A stretch of 64,000 nt of DNA from Sebastes aleutianus (lineage: Eukaryota; Chordata; Actinopteri; Perciformes; Sebastidae), in the NCBI GenBank assembly GCA_916700875.1, contig CAKAKS010000068.1, positions 28,365,253-28,429,252 of the forward strand, read 5' to 3'. A program made the translations under genes and the position numbers. Positions 47,871 to 60,468 of the stretch are shown here, one piece after another (the first letter of the stretch is position 1; every line of letters starts with the position of its first letter). Under the pieces are notes generated by a model that was not told the origin of the DNA, searched no databases, and worked only from the letters and a program-made list of their open reading frames with translations.

Positions 47871-50547
47871 CATGATTTCAATGGCTGTCTGCTTTTTTCT
47901 GCAGGAACCATCCAGACACTAAAGAGCCAAGCTGTCTGCAACTGCCGAATATCATCCCTCTCCTTCTTTCTGTCGTCTTTCACTCTCTGTTTCTCACTGA
48001 GCGAACTGCTACCCACTCATTCTCTCACTCACACACACACACACACACACACAGAGCGGAGCACCACACCCTTTTAGCCAGCTATCTCCTGCAGATGAGG
48101 AGAGGGGGGCTCAGGTGGTGACTGCCACAGCCCCCGCTCGCCATCCCTCTCTCTCCCCTTTGACGGTGAATTGATGAGCGATGTTAAAGGATGCACTGCT
48201 TCTTTTTTTTTTACGACGGCCCGGGAAAAGATGCTCCGCAGCAACTAATAAGCGGCCATATGCCAGCGTCATTACATCCTCTGGAGCAGCCTTTAATTCA
48301 ATTACACCGACTCTCTGCCTGAACAAAGGCTCCGCAATCGCCACTGATCTCATAGGGGCTGGGTCTGGGGCTGGGGAAAGGGGCAGTGGCGCTGAGGAGA
48401 GGGGCAAGTGGAAGTGGAGAGGAGCTGCTGGGGGAAAAGGGGCTGGGGCAGGGACTGGAAATGTGGGCTGTGGCTGGTGCTTTGGCTGAAGCCAGGAGCC
48501 ACAGCATGAGAGGAGATAAGCATCTTTAAGGTAGCAGACTGGGTCTTGATTTTGGTCTAGGATGATGTAGGCTCAAGCTGCAAGTGAGGGCAGGACAGAC
48601 AGGACAGGTATGGTCCTGATGCTAGAAGGAGGGATGAAGTTGGGGCGGAGTTGGAACACATATGGGTGGGATTTGATGTACTGGTTTTAGGGAGAAATGG
48701 CAGCTTTGGGTAAGCCTGGTGAGTTCAAGATGGACCTGGAAGAATTTGATCTAAGGAAAGGACAAGGAGCATCTTCTGTGGTGAATTTTGTTCTAAAACT
48801 GCATGCAACTAAAGATAAAGCTAGGAGCTGAGGCTACTGAGGAGACTTAAATGAAGTGCAAGTAGCCACTCCCATGGTGAAGATGTTGCAACAGCACTTA
48901 ACACTCCACAATGGCAGGGCCCACAGCACCGCTGCCATGTTTAAAAGCAGCAAACCGTGCTCTCTGCTCATCCATCCATGAAGACCGCGGAGTCTGTCTG
49001 GATTAATTTATGCCTCTGCTCCTCAAAAGCAGGAGGCGGGAGGATAAGTGCTTGTAGGCCGGGAGGAAATTTTCCCCCTTTCGTGAGACGCTCGAGGCAG
49101 CGACAGCGCTCTGTGGGAAAAAAAGCCGGTGCCTCACCCACATGGCTGCAGTGTGCAGCGCGCCGGCTTCCTTTCTTTTGATCTCGCTCACCTTTGCGCC
49201 TGCTCACCTCCTTCAACCACCACCCTTCGCTCTGTCGCCACCGGCTTTCCTGCCGGTTGTAGCCACCATCCAGTTCCCTCTTTGCTTTTCTGCTCTGCTG
49301 CATGCCTGCCTCTCCCTACCTTCCCCCATACCTTGCAACCCTCCCTATCTCAATCCTATTTCTCTTCCTACCAGGTTCCCTTCGCTCTATACCTCCTCTT
49401 GCATCTTTCCCCCCTCTCCATCTACCTCCATGTGCACCAGCTACACTCACTGCCTGCCTGCCTGCATGTCTTACGACTGCCAAGCCTTGCTTCCTTTCTC
49501 TCTCTCTCCTCCCTGTCAGAGCTAATATGACTCATCCCGGCTAACATTTAAGAAGCAATCAAGTGGCATCGGAATCCAGTGTGTTATGAGTCCGATAAAA
49601 TCACAACCAGTTTGAGATAGCAGCAGGAAACCAGCCCTGATCACACACAAAACCACCATGATAGCTGCTGAAATACAGAGTGAAGCACAGGAGGGTGCCA
49701 CCTTCTTCTTCCACTGTCCAGACCCACCCCACTTCCATGCAACACCTTCTTTTTTTATTATTATCTCTGGCACTGAGACTAGCCATGGGTTATTATAAAA
49801 CTACCCAACACCATCCTTTCACACCCTTTAAATGAGTGCACACTTCATAGTACCCTCAATTGACAGCATCCACTTACAAAGCTGGAGGGCTATGATAATC
49901 CATTTAGACTCATTTATTCCCATTGTATTCCCCCGAGGCCACTGACATGATGGTGCTGCTCACTCAATCCGTACCCCACCCTTTTTTTCCCTCTCTGTGG
50001 AAATTTACTTTCCTGTGTCACCCATTTCTGCTCAAGATCACAGAAGTACAAAAAGACACCTAGACCCCCTTGTTTAACGCATCAATTAATAGCACATAGG
50101 TGGATCTAATTAATAGGAATCATCATTAACAATGGTGGATTAGAGGAGTTCAGTGGAGCTCCTGAACAATCGTTTCAGACACAATACAGAATCTATCAAT
50201 AATATTTCACTTTTTTTTCAAGTGCATGATCAATACGAGGGGATGCCGGGCAGCCCAAGATCGAGTTACAGTCTTGTGCCTCTCTCTGCGAGTACAGTGT
50301 GAGGTCTGAGAGGCATTGTGGCAACATCCATTCATGCGGGATAATCACATTAACTAGGCGTGTCTGGGCTGTGTGGATAGACTCCTATAAAAGACAAGCA
50401 AGGCCCCGAGTCAAAGCAAATTACACCCACATTTTTCCTCTAATCTCTCCTCAAGCATCCTGATCTGACTAAGAGTCACAAAGTTCAGAGTTGAGAAGCA
50501 TCATTTTTTAAATAAAATATATGATAAAGCAAATGAGAGCAGTTTAC

Positions 50548-50577
50548 CGGTTTGGTTCTTCTTATGCAGCACAGCAT
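50548..50577 (-). CDS. gap43: gap43 exon 1: palmitoylated N-terminus
   Basis: ATG at 50577-50575 opens MLCCIRRTKP and then a donor, CCG|GTAAAC. Ten codons end in phase 0 and join the Val of exon 2 to give TKPVEKND, as in all vertebrate GAP-43 proteins. Cys3 and Cys4 are the palmitoylated pair that attaches the protein to the growth-cone membrane, and the Arg-Arg-Thr-Lys that follows is the basic cluster. This start is chosen because the ten-residue sequence matches the family almost exactly. The upstream sequence is a purine-rich 5' UTR on this strand. At 30 bases it is easily missed by gene finders. Confidence 0.96.
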
Positions 50578-51135
50578 AGTTGTAGTTGTTGTATCCTCCC
50601 TTTTTTCTTCTCTGCTTCTTTCTTCCCTTTCACTTCTTCTCTCTCACCCTCTCTCTCTCTCTCTCTCTCGTGCGCTCTCTGTCGCTTTCGTGCACACACA
50701 CACACACTCTTTCTCTCTCTCTCTCTTTCTCTCTGGCTGTATCAACAGCTAAGCCGCCCAGTGCATTTACTCATCCCAGTTTGCACACACACGCTCTTCA
50801 GTCGGTCTGCCTGGGCGCACCTCTCTCTCTCTCTCTCTCTTACTCGCTGCCTGACAATGACTACAAGCCCACCCTTTAAACCCCTCCCTTCTCCTCTCTC
50901 CCTCCATCCCTTCACACTATCCCCCTCCTCTTTCTCCTCCTCCTCTTGCTCATAGTGATGAACTCCCCCACCTCTTTTAGATCAGCACTCCTCTCTTCTA
51001 CATCTTCTCACCCTCCTCCTCCTCCTCCTCCTCTTCTCTTCCAGCAAAAGCTGCGGCCCCACCCTAAAAAGACTCTCGCGTAATGACTGACTGGATACCT
51101 CCAATTTGTTGCTCTGATACATCCTTTTTTTTATA
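50578..51135 (-). promoter_or_regulatory. gap43: gap43 5' UTR and TATA-type core promoter
   Basis: A - strand TATAAAAAAAA (TATA box 51135-51130) would place the start of transcription near 51100, giving a 5' UTR of about 520 bases. Read on the gap43 strand the leader is GA-rich, with pure (GA)n runs at 50649-50669 and 50821-50840 and a GAG run near 51020. GA-rich repeats are a known feature of mammalian GAP-43 5' flanks. The actual start site cannot be seen. Confidence 0.45.
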
Positions 51136-51415
51136 TTGTGCTTTATTTTTTGTATATCCCAACACTACCACTACCCCTTAGTTTTATCTCCTCCCCTTCC
51201 ACACACACACACACACAAGGAGGTGTCTTTTTCTCCAAAAAAGAAGAAGCTCCCTCTCTCTCAGACTGCATGTTATACACTCTCTGGATCTCTGATCAGT
51301 GATATGAGCCTGTGAGCTCTGCGTCCAAATTGCCACGGCGATGCCAAAAGCATGTTTTCTGGCACAGCCGGGAGCATCTCTTGCCAAGAGAGACGTGTGA
51401 AAGAGAGCAGTGATG

Positions 51416-51480
51416 ATCACACACACACATGCTCACACACACTCACACACACACTCACACACTCACACACACACACACAC
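51416..51480. repeat. (CA)n / CACACT compound microsatellite
   Basis: CA runs interrupted by CT and GCT over about 65 bases, 5' of gap43. Confidence 0.9.
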
Positions 51481-51596
51481 TGTGCTCTTAGGACACGTCA
51501 CCCGCACCACCATCCCACCTCCCCTCCATACCCAGCGCGCTCTGTTCTCATGGAAACACCAGCAGATAGACTAGAAGAGCAGAGGAGAGAGAGATG

Positions 51597-51620
51597 GAGG
51601 GAGAGAGAGAGAGAGAGAGA
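51597..51620. repeat. (GA)n microsatellite
   Basis: About 11 GA units, 5' of gap43. Confidence 0.85.
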
Positions 51621-51863
51621 GGGATGAAGGTAGGAGGAGGAGGAAGCAAGAGGGCCGGGTGTGGCAGACGAGGCAGGCGAGGCAAACTGCCTCTCTTTCC
51701 CTCTCCCTCCCCATTTTTTCTCCCTCTGTGCCCACATTTGCACACGTCTGGCTTAATGAGCGGGCATGCATTATCCCCACAACTACATTTATAACCATTA
51801 CAGTGAGGCTCGCAGGCGCATGCTCATGCAAACACCCACACTCTGTATTTGTCTTTCATAACT

Positions 51864-51894
<31 letters not shown>

Positions 51895-51896
51895 AC
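51864..51896. repeat. (CA)n microsatellite
   Basis: About 15 CA units with one GA interruption. Confidence 0.9.
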
Positions 51897-52011
51897 ACTG
51901 TGGTGACAGAAAAGTCCCCACCCCCGCTCTGACACCGGCGAGCACCAGCAGATGCTACAGACACAATGAGGATGGAGGGAGGGATGGAGGATAGACAGAG
52001 GATGGAGGGAA

Positions 52012-52052
52012 GAAGAAGAGGAGGAGGAGGAGGAGGAGGAGGAGGAGGAGGA
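52012..52052. repeat. (GAG)n trinucleotide repeat
   Basis: Around 11 GAG/AGG units bounded by GAAGAAGAG. Confidence 0.9.
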
Positions 52053-52759
52053 AGAGTCCTGAGGGGTTGTGCTCTGCTATTCTTCTCTCTTACAGGATTA
52101 TTCCAAATCCAGTTCACTGAGGGGAAATCATTAACCTGCACCGCTGAGCCACAGCCTTCCCGGTGGTCGCTGCTGCCACACAGGAAAACCCAGCACCATT
52201 ACTTGGCTGTGCTACATCATCATCTATGTGTCATCATGTTCTATAGCAGACCGTATGACACAGACGCTGTAATCACGCAGGGTTCTGCTGAGCACGCACA
52301 TGGTCTTACTCTGCACTGCCCTGCTTTACTTTCACACAGCTATGCACATTCATTCAGCAGCCGGTTGACAGTCCCCCTACTGGGTCATTTCACTGGAATA
52401 ACTAGCAGATAAGTGTCTCGCTCGAGGGAACAGACTGACTTTTGACAAAAGGTGTCTGATATCTGAGGCTTCAAATTTACAAACAGGTGAAGAATTAAAG
52501 GAATAACCTGATAAGTGAGCAGAGAAACACAATGAGTCTGAATATGATCTGAATAATATGCCATGGCTTTCATTAGTCACCAAATTAGATCTGAAATGAT
52601 AAGTCGATTAATTGATTAGCTGAAGGAGGGAAAATGGCAACAGTTTTTATAATCAATTAGTCCTTTTTTTTTTTTTTTCAAACAAAAAAGCCAAAAGTTC
52701 ACTAGTTCCTGCTTCTTAAATGTCAATATTAGCTGGTTTTATTCATCTTCTCTTATATC

Positions 52760-53280
52760 AAAGGAACAGTGTGAAGCGGAAATGGAATATAATATTCATA
52801 ACTATGTTTTCATTAGTGTACAACTACCTGAAACTAAGAATCGTTGTGTTTTCGTTAGCTTAGAATGAGCCCTTCATATCTAGGGAGCGGGTCCTCTTCA
52901 CAGAGTCTGCCATGTTTCTACAGTAGCCCAGAACGGACAAACCAAACCCTGGCTCTAGAGAGAGCCTTTCGCATTTTTACGTTACCTGAAGGCCACCGTA
53001 GTTCTCCAACACGCTTGAAACTGAACTGAAACAGCGATAACGTGAGCCACAGAGTGTAAAACCGTGGTACAGAAAGTCGTCGTCTGACTTCCGTTGCTCC
53101 TAAAGTAGTGTCATTATGGTAAGGATGGCCTCTGAGTGAGGTGAACAGCATTACCACGGTTTTGTACTTGCCATCTCACGTTACTGCAGTCTTTGAAAGG
53201 GGGGAGTGAGCGGAGGGGTACTCAGTTGGTTGCAATATGCAACCACTATAGACGCCGCCAAATCCTACACACTGTACTTT
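52760..53280 (-). mobile_element. MITE-like element, inverted copy
   Basis: The ends are AAAGGAACAGTGTG and ACACACTGTACTTT, inverted copies of each other. The body is the reverse complement of 57729-58266 over most of its length, sharing GCCCAGAACGGACAAACCAA and GAAGGCCACCGTAG. It is a common fish non-autonomous element. Confidence 0.8.
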
Positions 53281-54454
53281 TGAATTGAATATGTTACCTG
53301 AAAATCAGAGAAAACAAGAAATTTGAACATGCCAACTTGAGTCCTGGTTTTAATTTTGGTGCATTTTTCACTATTTTCTGACAGGTTATATAGATTGAGT
53401 TTGAGAGACTTATATATTATTATATATGCCAAGGAGCATTGGAGCTGTTCTGGTGGCCCAACACTTTACCAAGATACTTGATGTTTGTCATCCATCTGCA
53501 TTTAATTATATATTGTGTTGTTCTATCCTGTTTATTAGAGATTTTGATCCAAAGGCATTCGCTCAATTTCAACAATTTCTATTTGCTGCACAATGATGAA
53601 AGGTTTACAGCATCAACATTTAAACATCAAGTGGCAAATCACTTCAAATGAAATCCCCACTCTGGGAACAAGGAGTCCTTTAAGAGAGGAATACAGCAAC
53701 GCAATCCTGTAACAAATGATTGGGGTTGTCTAAATGAAAAAAGACTCAACACTCAAATCCCCAAGAGCCAAATCAAGCTGATGCCGGGGCGGCGGTAGCT
53801 AAAGAAACAGAGCGAGAGTGTGTGGGATGGTCTTTGAAAACAATCCATCTGCAATTGCAGCAGGTTGGCCAGCAGTTGACTGCAAAGTGACCCAGCCTGA
53901 AGTAGCTGCTCCTCATCTTCGTATGCTAATCTAAATTTATGTCCAGCTATTTGATTCTTCTGTTAAGCAGCTGAATCTGCTGGTGTACTGACCACAGAGA
54001 TCAATAATGTCACACTGTCCTGTCAGTATCGAGAAGCAGTCAAGAGGTATGTTCTGCTGATCCTTACTGTGGTTACAGAGTCATTTCTATGATTACAGTC
54101 CAGTTTATTATTAAATATGAATCCTCAAAATTGGAACACCCAGTTTACAATGCGTTATCACTTTTCCATTTCATTTCTACCCACAAGATTTTGTCACGTC
54201 ATCAGCTAAAGTCAGGTTATTTGTTTCTCAGTGTATTTGAGTGTGCTTTCCTTTGGAGCAGTGTTAGTTGTCCTACTTTTTGTACACTATTTTTAAATAA
54301 GGCATACTGTACACAACTGTGACTCCTTACAGTTCGCAAAAGAACACCCTGGAAGTGGTACAGACGTGCTATATATATATATATATATACGCTGACGTTC
54401 ACATTTTGTTCTTCATTTCTTTAAAGCTAAACTAGGTGCTTATACAGTACATGA

Positions 54455-54966
54455 CACAGTCTCACGGCAGTTTGTGAAATAGTCAATCAATTTTATTTAT
54501 TTGATTCGTGTACATAGACACAAATTTCCTTATTTTTGTGACGCTCAGCGCAACGTATTTTTCATGCTTTTTCCTACAAATGTCCAGCAACACGGTAGGC
54601 AGGTGTCAATTTCCGCACCAGTCTTTTCAAAATAAAACTGCTTAGTTAGGTTTTGGAAAAGATGGTGGTTTGGGTTAAAATAACACTGGAAGTGGCGCAA
54701 CTTAAGTACGGAAGTTACGTTACAAATAAATCAACTTGGACTTATGGTTTCACACGGGACACGAACACCGGTATCCTGGGGGACAGTCCTCCCTACGCGG
54801 CGTTCACTGCTCTCTATACTTCCCTCTTCACAATTACGTGGATTACATACGAATTTATTTTGTACTGACTATCACGAAAAAGATGTTAAATTCGTGTCTA
54901 TGTACACAAATCAGTATATTAAATTTTGTGATTATTTCTTGAACTGCTGTGCGACTGGGCTGTTAT
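54455..54966. mobile_element. Element with about 85-bp terminal inverted repeats
   Basis: Left inner arm GATTCGTGTACATAGACACA and right inner arm TCGTGTCTATGTACACAAATC are inverted. The pairing extends outward with mismatches through GTTTGTGAAATAGTCAATCA against TGTGATTATTTCTTGAAC. The interior holds the GTTTGGGTTAAAATAACACT and AAGTACGGAAGTTACGT blocks of the 19735 family. Confidence 0.7.
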
Positions 54967-57728
54967 ACATATATGAGACAATCCTATATTTACATGTAAA
55001 TTTAGCCTAGTGCACCTTTGAATACATGCTGTTGTTTGTCTCATTGTACATCAACAATGCAGTCTGTCCTTTCAGACTGACAGTGATGAAGCTCCTCATT
55101 TGCACCATGAAAGGTCACTGTATCTGTGAAAGACAATGAGATTCACATGTAACCTACCAACTGCAAATTATATTGAAACATTAAGGTGAAAGACAAATTT
55201 ACCATAACCATTATAATTAATGAATTGCCCGTTATGAAGATGTAGAAAACTGGTGGTTAGGATTGTATAAAGATTTTAGGACATATAGGATGCTAACACA
55301 AACACCAGTACAAACTATATCTACAGCATCAAGCTTAAAATAAACAGAAAGTTTTTTTTAAATTGTCAAAGGTATGTGATTTATTCATCCATAGACATAA
55401 TAAAAAGCTTGATATGTTTGATATAATCTGTGATTCAGACTATTTTGGTGAGCAAATAATTGCAGGAGCATCAAAGATCTTCAACAGAGATCACGCTGTC
55501 CTGTATCTGACATAAATATTACCCGTAGAAGTTATCAAACCAGCTCATTAGTGCAGAGATCAAACTGAAACATCTGTAGGAGAGGTATGAAAATGTAACA
55601 TAAAATACTAAGATGGTTTTGCAGCGGTAAGCACCGGTTTTGAAAATCTCAAGCTCAGAAGTCGCAGCTCTGTCTTGTGTCTAATGACTGTTACCACGAG
55701 TGACCTTTTTGCGCTAAACATTAGTATTACCTAGGTGATACGTAATGGGTGTTATTATGGCTAAACACCAATACCAGTGGGGGAAGTGGAAGCTGACAAA
55801 ATGTCAAACATTCTGTAAGAAGATGATTCCCTGTTCAGCAGAGTTTTTTTGAGCATCATTGGAGAGGAATGAGCAACAGTTAGATTAGACCAAATGTCAA
55901 AAAGGAAGCTATTGCTAAGACATTTATGCCCGGCTGGTTAAATATGACAATGAAAGCAGTTGAGTGTAAAAGAACAGATAGACAGAGAAGAAAGGATTTG
56001 ATAGCATAAATCTACAAACATACACACACAAATATCTCTACCTTAAAAATGTCTCCCTACAATACAGTTACATCAAATATTCACTAATGTATTCATGCCA
56101 GTAAACCTGCTAAAAATAATGCTGAAAACAGCACATTCTGTTTTTTTTGCTGTTGCCAAAAGTTTTCTAAAGGTCAAATCCCTAATGCTCACTGGCTCTA
56201 CTATGTTTACTTTTTTTAAAAAAACAATCAGGATTTGTGTAGCGTACAATTTCCTAAGTGACTCTATCCGAAGCCAGAAGCCACAGCATTAAATGATACT
56301 GACTATTTAACCAGGAACACAATAAAATGAGTCATTAACAGTGAAATAATCATGGATTCATTTTTGTACCTTTATTCTCTACTCTTATACATCTTTACTT
56401 ATTGTGAAATGCATATTTAATATCCTAGATATAATGTATGTAGGATACAGTAGGGATGCAAAACCAAACTGTAAGAAAAAGGAACAGTTCAATGACGTAC
56501 AACCCGAACCGTGGGCTTGTTGAACTGTTGCACTATGATTAAATACAGGCCTGCTAGTTATTTGATAGAGGAGGCAATTATCTGAACATAGGCCTAATTG
56601 ACCATTACGTAGCCTGCCCAATCTATTTGTATATTTTGAGTTCAAACACATTGGAAATGGTTATATTTTTCTTCTCCCTAATTTGCAAAACAAACCAAAG
56701 CAAAACTGTGACCCAAAAAAAGCAACACAAGCCGAACCGTGAGTTTGTTGAACCACTAAGATACATACAGAAGATTCAGCCCATTTATCCATTAGATTTA
56801 AGTGTCAAGTATCTTTACTTTTCCCTTCAAAACTAAAAAAAAATGCCCCAGTTCACCAGATCAATACATCTTCACTGCATCCTCTTGTTTGTTAGTTATT
56901 GCGTGTTACGCCAATGTTGAATGCTTTTGGAAAAAACAAACCTGACGGGGAAAGTGAGCATCATTTGGCTTCCTGTCCTGTCTACTTTGTTCATTCTAGA
57001 CTTAAAACGTGCAACTAAAATTCAAAACTCATATTCACTGAGTCATCAGGTAGCAGATAAATTGTGCCAGAACATTGTTATCATTTCAGAATGCAGCTAA
57101 TATCAATCTGTAGACACAAAGGGACATAAATTGCAGGAGTTTTGACCATTGACTTTAGCCATAAACTACTTTTAAAATAACTATAGTTGCTCTCCTTCAT
57201 TTCCCCCCTCCGTATGATCCCAGGAGGCAGAGGACAGTGACCCAGCAGATGGAAATCAAAGGTTTTCCTACCAGCTATAATAAAAATAAAAGCGGACCAG
57301 GTGTCCTCTTCTGAGCTGGGACTCCTACATCTGACACAGCTGCACTCACACAATGTCACACAGGTGTTTTCCATGAACTGACTCAGGAGAAAATAGAGAG
57401 TGTCTTGCAAAGAAATTATAGTCTGCTTTTTACTCCAAACTTTCTCTCAGTATTTCTTCTTCATACTGTGGCATATAATTACCTACAGAAAGGAGGAGGA
57501 TTTTAATCACTAACATTTTAAGGTTGCAACTTGCAGTACAGTGCAGTAAGAGATGCCTTGTTCTCGAGGTTGTAGAATTACATTTTGGAACTTTGTACGG
57601 TTAAGGCAGTGGAGCCCGAACCTTTTTGGCTCGAGACCCTTAAACTGAAGCAAAGTCTACCTGTGACCACAAATCACAGGTTAAAGTCTCAGTGTGGACA
57701 TGGGGTGAGAACAGTTCCAGTTCCATTT

Positions 57729-58266
57729 TAAGGCACAGTGTGTAGGATTTGATGGCATCTAGTGGTGCGGTTGCAGATCGCAACCAGGTAAGTACCATTC
57801 CGCTCACTCCTCCCTTTCCAAGACTGTGGTAACGTGAGCCGGCGAGTACAAAACCGTAGTGATGCCATTTGCTTCGCTCAGAGGCCATCCTTACCATAAT
57901 AACACTACTTTAGGAGCAACGGAGGACAGACGGCGGCTGGCGGTACCACGGTTTTGCACTCTGTGGCTCACATTATCGCAGTTTCACAAGCTACGGTGGC
58001 CTTCAGGTAACATAAATAAACGTGAAAGGCTCTCTGTAGAGCCAGTGTTTGGTTTGTCCGTTCTGGGCTACTGTAGAAACATGATGGAGCAACATGGCGG
58101 ACTCTGTGAAGAGGACCCACTCCCTATGTAGATATTAAGGGCTCATTCTAAGCTAACGAAACGAGTCTTAGTTTCAGGTGATTATATACTAAGGAAAACA
58201 TAGTTATGAATATTATATTCCATTTCTACTAATAGATCCCCTGAAATATTACACACTGATCCTTTA
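57729..58266 (+). mobile_element. MITE-like element, direct copy
   Basis: It starts AAGGCACAGTGTGTAGGATT and ends TTACACACTGATCCTTT, giving short terminal inverted repeats. The body includes CCTTCAGGTAACATAAATAA, GGTTTGTCCGTTCTGGGCTA and CATGATGGAGCAACATGGCG. It lies 4.4 kb from, and inverted to, the copy at 52760-53280. Confidence 0.8.
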
Positions 58267-59794
58267 AAGGATTTTTAGAGGCCTGAAGAGGTCCAAGTAG
58301 CAAGAATTTCACAAAATAAAAAAACAAATAAATCAAATATTTTTTCATAAAATGGTGACCCCTCAGATAGATGGATCCTGGGAGCCCTCATGGGGTCCTG
58401 ACCCCCAGGTTGGGAACCTTAAGGAATAAATTGATCCATCCTGGTAACCACCAATGTGAGCAAACATGCATCTTTTAAATCAAACTCGGGGACTGAATTA
58501 ATGTGTGAAACCTATGGTCATTCAATCTGAATATGATGTCACTTACCTCGATATCATGCACACGTTGACATCACTAATCAGTAGACTTCATGCGGCGGAG
58601 CTGGTTTGAGGTTCAGCCATCGATGGTGCTTCTGGCTGAATCTGGATGCTGCTGTTAAGATTTGCATCAACATTTCCTGTACACCAACAACAAAAATCAG
58701 ACTGCTGAAGTAAATTTGGATAAATAAGTCAAATCTACAGCACTTCACCTAAACCCAAAGAGAGAATCTAGGTTGAGGAAACAAATATTTCACAAAAATT
58801 CTGGCTTAATAGAACATTTAGTAAAGGAAATGCAGAATACATTGATAGTGAATCTATAAATGTGACTCATACTATTTGGCAGTGGTGATATTACATTCCT
58901 TTAGTCTTGGGACAAGGATATCTGAATGACCCCTTCCCCAACATTTGCCCAGAAAATTAAGTCCAGGCAGTCAGCCGCACATTTAATTTCTTCAATTTTT
59001 AAAATCTTTTTTTTCCTGCCTGACATGAGTAAGCTGTTGCCATGGTAGTTCAGATGAAGCAGGAATGATAATTGTTTCACCATAGCAGTGTGTAAATTAT
59101 TAAAACCTAGAGGGCATGAATGGAGCTGAATGAGAAATAGAAAAGAAATGAGACAGAATGAGGACTTATCGTTTACTGTGCGTTTCATTGGAGGGTTTTT
59201 ATTAGGTCTTTTTTATGACTCTCGAGTCCCACGACTGTGTACATGAAACAGATGCTGCCGCAATTTGTGAGTGAAGCTCCGAGACTCCAACCCGTCCTTG
59301 GAGTTTTTAAAGGAATATTCAAGAGCATTCATGAATAGTGCAAAAGACCAAACAAAGAGAGAGCAGAGGAGGAAATGGTGGCCGCATCAGCTTTACCAAC
59401 AAACGGTCTCTGTTTGCAAACGGAGAATTAATGAACAAATTATTTTTATTAACTCACTGGAAGCACCTTTTTGAAAAGTCATGATCATTCCCTCACAAAG
59501 CCAAAAGAATCAGCTCTTAAACTATTTATTCAAGCAAAAATGTTGCAAAAAAATTAATTAACAAAGCAAAGCTGCGCATCCAAAACAAAAAATCAATCCT
59601 GTTTTATCACATGAAATATCCACATCCTTGAAACACCACATCCAAACTCAGACGTCCCCAAAATAAACGGAGTAGTAAGATGACACATTTTCTGCTGATG
59701 TTGAAATAATGACATGAAAATAAAGGAAATATACTGTACAATATACTGCATAAATAGTACTAGGTGGTCATTGTTGCCATTCAAAATCAAACCA

Positions 59795-59975
59795 TTTATT
59801 TTCTGTCCAAATATTAAAGATATAACAGAAATGTTCCACTACAACTACACAAAAGATATCGACAGATTTCATACAGCTGCTCTGAGACAGGCAATAAATT
59901 AGACATTTATCTCCTTCACAATAAGAAAAGTGACACTTATAAATCATCAAGATATAAAAATACATGTAGTGCTCA

Positions 59976-60022
<47 letters not shown>

Positions 60023-60387
60023 ATGTACAGGGTCAGTAGCTGCTTTCCTGTACAGGCAGAATAAACAAATAATATCTCATCAAGACTACAAGCTCTAAAA
60101 TGTAGGAATGAAGACCTCTGCCTTGATCTTGAAAATTTAGGAGCTTGTAGGCAATACGTAAATCAAATTATAGACATCATTTATCATGTAAATATAATGC
60201 TGGAGATGCAGACAAAAGTATTATTCCAAAAGGGGGTCACCACAAAGGTAAACATCACCAAAGTGAGTGGGTAAGTGGTTGACTGTGGCAAAGAAGATAT
60301 GAATCCAGCATTCAGTACCTCCCACCACGTGTAAGGCACCAGTAGGTTTAGATGTTGCAGCTACAACTCCCATCCAGCAGGGCCTCT
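59795..60387 (-). other. Probable 3' UTR of the unidentified membrane-protein gene
   Basis: This runs from the TAG stop to a - strand AATAAA at 59795-59800 followed by TGGTTTGATTTTG. It includes a CA tract (GT on the + strand, 59979-60019). The end is a guess from one signal. Confidence 0.35.
59979..60019. repeat. (GT)n microsatellite
   Basis: About 20 uninterrupted GT units. Confidence 0.95.
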
Positions 60388-60468
60388 CTAGAACTGGGAC
60401 TCAGCATAGACTTCATCCACAGGAGGCATCTTTTTTTCGTCGTAATACTCATCTTCGTCCTCCGAATC
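60388..60468 (-). CDS. Unidentified membrane protein: last coding exon
   Basis: From the acceptor CGGGTCTTTCCAG it reads DSEDEDEYYDEKK, then MPPVDEVYAESQF and TAG at 60390-60388. It is 27 codons in phase 0. The stretch is strongly acidic and carries three tyrosines in acidic settings (EYYDE, DEVYAES), which look like kinase or SH2-type sites. The codon pattern, clean acceptor and in-frame link to the two exons upstream support real coding sequence. I do not recognise the protein. It belongs with the transmembrane exon at 63141-63297. Confidence 0.7.
   Translation of the reverse strand, partial: DSEDEDEYYDEKKMPPVDEVYAESQF

Larger units (their letters stand above)
43881..50547 (-). other. gap43: gap43 intron 1
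   Basis: Phase 0, from CCG|GTAAAC at 50547 to CTACCAG at 43881, about 6.7 kb. It holds a CA microsatellite (47242-47272), a GC-rich promoter-like patch (45250-45360), and several TAAT/ATTA-rich, E-box-bearing stretches (46420-46930, 47641-47870, 48200-48330, 50080-50160) that look like candidate enhancers. No further coding exon was seen. Confidence 0.85.
51136..59794. other. Intergenic region upstream of gap43
   Basis: No gene could be supported. The first kilobase is simple-sequence-rich: CA runs near 51190-51220, 51416-51480 and 51864-51896, GA at 51597-51620, GAG at 52012-52052. Dispersed elements lie at 52760-53280, 54455-54966 and 57729-58266. Two short open segments that could be terminal exons on the - strand (57430-57482 and 58588-58676) are unproven. 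Confidence 0.6.

Noticed and set aside
50521..50955. 144-codon + strand frame, Ser/Leu-rich, opposite gap43 exon 1
   Set aside because: CT and CA repeats of the gap43 leader translate as Ser-Leu and Thr-His runs. It is a shadow.
51966..52412. 148-codon + strand frame with a poly-Gly run
   Set aside because: It begins in a GAG/AGG repeat and has no recognisable domain.
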